Shown: in pieces, positions 12,884 to 17,570 of the stretch
How positions within the stretch are numbered: position 1 is the stretch's first letter
How the letters are laid out: each line of letters starts with the position of its first letter
Assembly (NCBI GenBank): GCA_964540005.1
Contig: CAZILN010000346.1
Location: 1-17,570, forward strand
Length of the DNA stretch: 17,570 nt
Source: CAZILN01 sp964540005
Lineage (GTDB): Bacteria; Bacteroidota; Bacteroidia; Bacteroidales; SM23-62
Reading direction: 5' to 3'
Translations under genes and position numbers: made by a program
The notes under the pieces: generated by a model
The model's database searches: none
Told to the model about the DNA's origin: nothing
What the model saw: the letters and a program-made list of their open reading frames with translations, nothing else

Positions 12884-15316
12884 ATGTTTAAAAATTTTAT
12901 TATTACTACTTTACGGAGTCTGGTAAAGGATAAATATTATTCCTTAATCAACATCCTGGGCCTTGCCTTAGGCCTGACAGTAACGATCCTGATCATCCTT
13001 TTTATATACGATGAACTGAACTTTGACAAATCCCATGTCATGCACGAAAGGGTATACCGTCTTGAATCGGATTTTACCCTGGATAACAAGAATCATATTT
13101 TCGCTGCCACACAGATACCCCTTGCACCTACTTTGATGGATGATTACCCGGAAATAGTAGATTTTACACGCTGTGCGCCGGTCGGCACTATGTACACCAG
13201 GTACCAGGACAGGGAATTCCAGGAGGACAGTATCTGGTTTGCTGATTCTACCTTTTTTAATTTATTCACCCACCGCTTCATATATGGTAATGCAGCTTCT
13301 GCCCTTAACAAACCCAATACCATGGTCATAACCCAGAGTTTTGCCAACAGGTACTTTGGCGACAGGAATCCCTTGGGTGAGACCATTACCAATATTGAGA
13401 ACCAGATTTTTGAAATTACAGGAGTGATCGAAGACCTGCCTGGAAATGTCCATCTGAAATTTAATGCTTTGATCTCTGCTGCTACCCTGGCTGAACGCAT
13501 AGGCCTTGAACGATTTAATGACAGGAGCGCTGGCTCATTCTGGAACATTGGTATATTCTCATATGTGCTGGTAGGTGAAAACAGCGATATAAATAATGTG
13601 CTCGATAAGTTCCCGGAGTTTTACGAAAAATACATGAAATCTCTGGGTGACCAGATCAAAGGCAGTTTTGATCTTATGGTAACTCCTCTTGCAGATGTGC
13701 ATTTCAACCCGATGAATCTTGAATATGACGACCCAAAAGGAAACCAGAAAAACATCTACATTTTTTCAATTGCTGCCCTGTTCATACTGCTAATAGCCTG
13801 CATAAATTATATGAATATGGCAACTGCCCGTTCTGCAAGGAGGGCCAAGGAAGTTGGCATGAGAAAAGTAACCGGGGCACACAAACGATCACTGATCAGC
13901 CAGTACCTTGGAGAATCGTTAGTGGTCGTCCTGATCTCATTCCTGATTTCGCTGCTCCTGGTAAAACTATTGCTCCCTGTTTTTAATGATATTTCTGCCA
14001 AGCAATTGTCCTTTGGTTTTGCGGCCACTCCGGCATTGCTTGGTGGGAGTTTTCTCATAGCAATTGTTGTGGGACTTATCTCAGGATCCTACCCCGCATT
14101 TTACCTCTCTGCTTTTAATCCCATCAGGGTTCTAAAGGGAGCGGTGCAAACTGAAGGAGGTAAAGGATGGTTCAGGAAGGTTCTGGTTCTGGTACAATTT
14201 ACTATTTCGGTTGCCATGATCATAGGAACTATGACAGTCAGCAGTCAGTTGAAATTTATGAAAAACTCAGATCTGGGATTTGACCGTGAAAACCTTATGG
14301 TAATGACCATGAGGGATACTACCCTCAGGAAAAGCAGTGAATCGTTCAAAGATGAACTGGAGACCCATCCGGACATACTGGCCACTGGATTGTCTACCTC
14401 CAGTCCGGGCCGCAATGTCGGCATACAGGTAATGAGAATGGAAAGCGACAGTGGAGGACTCGTGGAAAAAGCCCTGAACAATTATTTTATCGATTACGAT
14501 TATATTGACATGATGGGCATCGATATTGTGGAAGGAAGGAATTACGAGGAGGACAGGGGCACTGACGGCACCAATGCATTCATCATCAATGAAACTGCCG
14601 TGAAAGAACTTGGATGGAGCGGTGAACCACTGGGAAAAAGGTTCCAGTATGGTATAGATCTGGACCTCTCTGCAGCCAGAGATGGTGAGATTGTTGGCGT
14701 TGTCAATGATTTCAATTATGGATCCCTGCATAATAAGATCGAACCAATTGTCCTGATTCTGGCAACTGATAGCAGGTTTCTGCCTTTGCTTAATATCCGT
14801 ACCAGCGGTAAGAATGACCAGGCCGTAATTGAATTTGTTGATGAGAAACGCAAGGAATTCGGAGACCAATACCCATTTGACTATCAGTTTCTTAGCGAAA
14901 ATCTTGATGAATACTATAAGGAAGAAACAATAATTGGTAGGATCTTCAGGTATTTTACCATCCTTACTATTTTTATTGCCTCTCTCGGACTGCTTGGATT
15001 ATCCGCTTTCATGGCACAGCAAAGGACTAAGGAGGTTGGTATAAGAAAAGTCATGGGTTCCTCGGTGAACGGCATCATTTTCCTTTTCCTGAAACAGTTC
15101 ACCATATGGGTTCTGATAGCCAATGTCATAGCTATTGCAGGATCTTACTGGGGAATTGATAAATGGTTGCAGGATTTCCAGTACAGGATAGATATTACCG
15201 TCTGGCTGTTTTTATCCGGATTGGTGATCTCACTGGTCGTAGCCCTTGTAACAGTCACCTGGCAGTCTGTTAAAGCCGCCCTTGCCAACCCGGCTGATTC
15301 ACTGAGGCACGAATAA
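12884..15316 (+). CDS. MacB/FtsX-type ABC transporter permease, double length
   Basis: The 810 residues form two FtsX-like halves. Helix 1 (about 19-43, LINILGLALGLTVTILIILF) is followed by a large periplasmic core (about 45-285), then three helices (about 289-309, 343-365 and 383-405). A second helix (about 428-450) starts the second half, with another periplasmic domain (about 455-685) and three final helices (about 690-712, 735-755 and 770-795). The cytoplasmic coupling segments KEVGMRKVTGAHK (about 324) and KEVGIRKVMGSS (about 720) contact the ATPase. Proteins of this layout move substrate mechanically between periplasm and outer membrane. No MacA-like or TolC-like partner is nearby. The substrate is unknown. 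Confidence 0.94.
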   Translation: MFKNFIITTLRSLVKDKYYSLINILGLALGLTVTILIILFIYDELNFDKSHVMHERVYRLESDFTLDNKNHIFAATQIPLAPTLMDDYPEIVDFTRCAPVGTMYTRYQDREFQEDSIWFADSTFFNLFTHRFIYGNAASALNKPNTMVITQSFANRYFGDRNPLGETITNIENQIFEITGVIEDLPGNVHLKFNALISAATLAERIGLERFNDRSAGSFWNIGIFSYVLVGENSDINNVLDKFPEFYEKYMKSLGDQIKGSFDLMVTPLADVHFNPMNLEYDDPKGNQKNIYIFSIAALFILLIACINYMNMATARSARRAKEVGMRKVTGAHKRSLISQYLGESLVVVLISFLISLLLVKLLLPVFNDISAKQLSFGFAATPALLGGSFLIAIVVGLISGSYPAFYLSAFNPIRVLKGAVQTEGGKGWFRKVLVLVQFTISVAMIIGTMTVSSQLKFMKNSDLGFDRENLMVMTMRDTTLRKSSESFKDELETHPDILATGLSTSSPGRNVGIQVMRMESDSGGLVEKALNNYFIDYDYIDMMGIDIVEGRNYEEDRGTDGTNAFIINETAVKELGWSGEPLGKRFQYGIDLDLSAARDGEIVGVVNDFNYGSLHNKIEPIVLILATDSRFLPLLNIRTSGKNDQAVIEFVDEKRKEFGDQYPFDYQFLSENLDEYYKEETIIGRIFRYFTILTIFIASLGLLGLSAFMAQQRTKEVGIRKVMGSSVNGIIFLFLKQFTIWVLIANVIAIAGSYWGIDKWLQDFQYRIDITVWLFLSGLVISLVVALVTVTWQSVKAALANPADSLRHE

Positions 15317-15321
15317 TTTCA

Positions 15322-15329
15322 TACATTTG
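15322..15329 (+). promoter_or_regulatory. Possible -7 element for the aminotransferase gene
   Basis: TACATTTG matches TAnnTTTG exactly and lies 16 bases before the ATG at 15346, in the 29-base gap after the permease. The -33 region near 15298-15302 has no TTTG, so co-transcription with the permease is equally possible. Confidence 0.35.
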
Positions 15330-15345
15330 CACTCTTCCTTTACAC

Positions 15346-16188
15346 ATGAAAGAGTGCATTCATAATAAATATATTCTAAACGGGGAGCTGTTTGACTGCA
15401 GCTCTTTCGATCCATGTTACCTGGATGAGGGTATTTCTGTTTACGAGGTTATCCGGGTGATCAATGGCCGGCTGTTATTTCTTGAAGACCATTACGAAAG
15501 GCTTAAAACCTCTCTCAGCTTATCCGGACAAACTTTCACGCCCGAACTTATTGAATTTACTCGGCTCCTGCAGATCCTTCTTGAGGCGAATAAGCTCCCG
15601 GAAGGCAATATTAAGATTGTTATTAATTTCAAAGCTGATGCCGATCCCTGTTTGCTGATGTACTATATACCCCACCGGTATCCTTCTGACCAGGAATATC
15701 AGGAAGGTATAACACTGAATACCATTCCATTTGTAAGAGAGGAACCAAATAAAAAGATCTGGAGGTCAGAATTCCGCAAAAAGGTGAGTGAACTCACAGC
15801 CTCGGGATCGGTTTATGAATTACTGCTGGTCAGTCCGGGTGGATTCATTACAGAAGCCAGCAGGGCAAACATCTTCTTTCTGAAAGGAAATACCCTTTTC
15901 ACACCGCCGGGGGGAATCGTTTTACCCGGCATAACCCGCAAGCATATCTTTTCAATATGTCATCAGCTGAAGATCGATCTATTCGAAAAAAATATATTGT
16001 TGAATGAGCTCGGAAAATTTAACGGGGCTTTTATTACCGGTACTTCACCCAAAGTATTACCAGTTAAGAAAATTGATGATATTGCCTATAGGGTTGAACA
16101 TAAGTTGATCAGCCGGTTAATGAAGGCATTTGACAAGCGTATTAAGGATTATTTCACAATAAATAATCAGTCATCAGTTCTGGACTGA
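15346..16188 (+). CDS. Class IV PLP-dependent aminotransferase or 4-amino-4-deoxychorismate lyase-like protein
   Basis: Fold-type IV PLP enzymes include branched-chain and D-amino acid aminotransferases and ADC lyase (PabC). The 280 residues fit the smaller D-AAT/PabC side. Family marks are EVIRVINGRLLFLEDHYERL (about 34-53), the probable PLP lysine K137 in PNKKIWR, the conserved Glu170 in GFITEASRANIFF, and TPPGGIVLPGITR (186-198) for phosphate binding. The sequence does not decide between transaminase and lyase. No pabA/pabB, folate or branched-chain genes are near. The gene starts 29 bases after the permease. The C-terminal 20 residues (FDKRIKDYFTINNQSSVLD) are charged and look unstructured. 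Confidence 0.88.
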   Translation: MKECIHNKYILNGELFDCSSFDPCYLDEGISVYEVIRVINGRLLFLEDHYERLKTSLSLSGQTFTPELIEFTRLLQILLEANKLPEGNIKIVINFKADADPCLLMYYIPHRYPSDQEYQEGITLNTIPFVREEPNKKIWRSEFRKKVSELTASGSVYELLLVSPGGFITEASRANIFFLKGNTLFTPPGGIVLPGITRKHIFSICHQLKIDLFEKNILLNELGKFNGAFITGTSPKVLPVKKIDDIAYRVEHKLISRLMKAFDKRIKDYFTINNQSSVLD

Positions 16189-16192
16189 TATT

Positions 16193-16219
16193 TGATACAT
16201 ACTGATTTGCTTAGTATCA
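16193..16219. repeat. Short inverted repeat TGATAC-N15-GTATCA overlapping a promoter
   Basis: The arms are 16193-16198 and 16214-16219. The repeat starts 5 bases after the aminotransferase stop and covers the -33 box of the next gene's promoter. It could be an operator; six-base arms in AT-rich DNA can also arise by chance. Confidence 0.3.
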
Positions 16220-16236
16220 TATTATAAATAATTTTG
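16206..16236 (+). promoter_or_regulatory. Consensus Bacteroidota promoter for the beta-barrel gene
   Basis: TTTG (16206-16209), a 19-base spacer and TAATTTTG (16229-16236) match the primary sigma consensus exactly. The ATG at 16254 follows after 17 bases, giving a leader of roughly 10 bases. This is the best promoter in the window and marks the following gene as independently expressed. Confidence 0.75.
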
Positions 16237-16253
16237 TGCTTAAATAACTCGCA

Positions 16254-16964
16254 ATGAAAAAATCTATACTTTCCCTAATAACCGCCTGTCTGCTATTCTC
16301 TTTGCAGGATATTTCATCCCAGGATGTCTATTCAGTCTCAAGCGGGGAATTATTGTTCCAGCTTTCAGATACCGAATTGAATGGCTTGCCTGTTCAGGAG
16401 CGATTACGTTTTACGATTTTCCCTCACTTTGGTCAATACTGGCATCTTGATTTCAGAAACAGTATAGGAATGTATACTGGTTTAGCCCTGAGGAATGTCG
16501 GTTTTATATATGATGAGGAAGCACCCCTGCAAAAGACCATCAGAAGATCTCTCAATCTGGGTGTACCGCTGGCGCTTAAACTTGGTTCATTCAAAGATCA
16601 TTTTTTCATCTACGGTGGAGGAGAATATGAGTTATTATTTCACTATAAAGCCAAGAGATGGTACAGTAATGAAAGGGAGGGTGAGAAGATCACGGATTCG
16701 GAATGGTTCAGCGATAAAACCAATCGATTTGTCCCGGCCGCTATCGCAGGTGTACAATTTCCCGGTGGCTTCAATATAAAGTTCAAATACTATCTTGGTG
16801 ATTTTCTGAATCTTGATTATTATGGCAGGGACCTGCATGAAGATAATGTATCTTTTGCCAGTTATACAAAACAAAATATGTTCTATTTTTCAGTATCCTG
16901 GCAGCTCCGTACCGATCAGATCAGGGAAAAGATTAAAGGTACTGAAGTGATCGCTTACCATTAA
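16254..16964 (+). CDS. Probable outer-membrane beta-barrel protein, function unknown
   Basis: I do not recognise a specific family. The 236 residues begin with a Sec signal peptide (KKSILSLITACLLFSLQDISSQ, cleavage likely near residue 22). Alternating aromatic/hydrophobic strands follow, such as RLRFTIFPHFGQYWHLDFRN, SIGMYTGLALRNVGFIYD, FFIYGGGEYELLFHYKA, NIKFKYYLGDFLNLDYY and NMFYFSVSWQL. Glycine-rich turns separate them. This is the pattern of small Bacteroidota OMP-type barrels. An unusual feature is the last 18 or so residues (TDQIREKIKGTEVIAYH), a charged tail after the last strand, so the protein does not end in the usual aromatic barrel signal. It has its own promoter and converges on the next gene with only 12 bases between. 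Confidence 0.75.
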   Translation: MKKSILSLITACLLFSLQDISSQDVYSVSSGELLFQLSDTELNGLPVQERLRFTIFPHFGQYWHLDFRNSIGMYTGLALRNVGFIYDEEAPLQKTIRRSLNLGVPLALKLGSFKDHFFIYGGGEYELLFHYKAKRWYSNEREGEKITDSEWFSDKTNRFVPAAIAGVQFPGGFNIKFKYYLGDFLNLDYYGRDLHEDNVSFASYTKQNMFYFSVSWQLRTDQIREKIKGTEVIAYH

Positions 16965-16976
16965 TGCTTGTCTGTA

Positions 16977-17570
16977 TCAGAGTTTTCTTAACTCCTCCTT
17001 CCCGTGTAACTTATAGGGTAAAAAACGTGGGATTATCTTTATATAGTCCCGGTATGCAGGATACTTTTTCGAGGAGATGGATTCACTAAAATCGGAGCTC
17101 CCCCTGAACAGCAGGAGCAGGAGCAGACAGCCTGTTACAGACCAGTTAAGAAACAGACCTGTAGCCGTGATACTGAAAAGATAGAATACGATCCATATGG
17201 CCTGTTCCGAAGCATAGTTAGGATGGCGGACAATACCCCACAGGCCAGTATGAACAAAACCTTTGGTGTATTTCTCAGGCAGGATTCCACCTCGGTCAAT
17301 ACTATTTTTCCTTTCCATATGGTACTTCCACTGCTGCTGGTCCGCAATGGTTTCAATGATCAAAAAAGCCAGGAACAATCCGGAAATCAGGTAATCAGTC
17401 CAGGACAGTGGCTTTCCACCCATGCTTTTCAGTGCAGGAAGGGTAAAAAGAAGGATCAGTCCCATCTGGTAAAGGGAAATAAAGAAAAGGTTAAAAAGCA
17501 TCCATTTCCATGGAGCAGATAGTTCGGGGCGATTTCTAAGTATAGGCCATCGATAATCTTCCTCACCTTC
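16977..17570 (-). CDS. DUF1295/steroid 5-alpha-reductase-like membrane protein, 5' end outside window
   Basis: The frame is open to the right edge, giving at least 197 codons. The ATG at 17501 is internal, because the upstream residues (EEDYRWPILRNRPEL, then WKW) continue the protein without a stop. Several membrane helices are visible (for example FISLYQMGLILLFTLPAL, LISGLFLAFLIIETIAD and SVTGCLLLLLLFRG). The family signature is GIVRHPNYASEQ followed by KKYPAYRDYIKIIPRFLPY at the C-terminus, shared by DUF1295 proteins, steroid reductases and isoprenylcysteine methyltransferase-like enzymes. Substrate and reaction cannot be assigned. It converges on the beta-barrel gene. Confidence 0.88.
   Translation of the reverse strand, partial: EGEEDYRWPILRNRPELSAPWKWMLFNLFFISLYQMGLILLFTLPALKSMGGKPLSWTDYLISGLFLAFLIIETIADQQQWKYHMERKNSIDRGGILPEKYTKGFVHTGLWGIVRHPNYASEQAIWIVFYLFSITATGLFLNWSVTGCLLLLLLFRGSSDFSESISSKKYPAYRDYIKIIPRFLPYKLHGKEELRKL

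Noticed and set aside
14267..14869. A 200-codon minus-strand frame inside the permease
   Set aside because: The plus-strand permease is unambiguous here in its second periplasmic domain; the antisense product shows no family features.
1..17570. Mobile element, prophage, defence island or CRISPR array
   Set aside because: No transposase, integrase, nuclease, direct-repeat array or terminal repeats are visible; apart from a few orphan genes the content is conserved core metabolism.

Overview
The window looks like a chromosomal core region of a member of the Bacteroidota, probably a Bacteroidales/Marinilabiliales-type relative; the exact genus cannot be read from it. Four things point there. 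The F-type ATP synthase operon lacks the beta and epsilon genes and carries a long-N-terminus subunit a. The L32 protein is a low-cysteine type. There is a MacB-like ABC permease of the kind common in this phylum. Several upstream regions carry the Bacteroidota promoter signature TTTG-N18/19-TAnnTTTG, with little sign of Shine-Dalgarno sequences. No tRNA, rRNA, CRISPR array, insertion sequence or phage gene is visible.

Layout. (1) 1-1916, + strand: the 3' part of carB, a carbamoyl-phosphate synthase large subunit of the CAD-like (eukaryote-like) type. It converges on the ATP synthase operon across a perfect 20-bp inverted repeat that probably terminates both. (2) 2062-8427, - strand, read right to left: bactofilin, AtpZ-like protein, a four-helix membrane protein, then atpB-atpE-atpF-atpH-atpA-atpG. 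This gives the membrane sector plus stalk, alpha and gamma; the catalytic beta subunit and epsilon must be encoded elsewhere. atpE, whose product is needed in many copies, is bracketed by two strong hairpins. (3) 8502-11196, - strand: the yceD(DUF177)-rpmF-plsX-fabH cluster, coupling ribosomal protein L32 to the start of fatty-acid and phospholipid synthesis. A well-formed promoter precedes it and implies a non-ATG start for the first gene. (4) 11286-11666, - strand: a stand-alone response-regulator receiver domain with a palindrome just upstream.

(5) 11667-12130: a 464-bp gap with no full gene. It holds a 39-codon ORF that reads like the first 33 residues of a MacB/FtsX-type permease, probably the stump of a lost paralogue. 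(6) 12131-15316, + strand: a LolD/MacB-type ATPase and its 810-residue permease, separated by a textbook intrinsic terminator. (7) 15346-16964, + strand: a class IV PLP aminotransferase/lyase, then a probable outer-membrane beta-barrel protein with its own consensus promoter. (8) 16977-17570, - strand: a DUF1295/steroid-reductase-like membrane protein that runs off the right edge.

Most of the window is housekeeping (pyrimidine/arginine precursor supply, energy conversion, lipid initiation, translation). I see no convincing new multi-gene system. The most unusual items are the permease stump, the His-rich heptad repeat in subunit a, the 53-bp out-of-frame overlap between bactofilin and AtpZ, and the paired hairpins around atpE.
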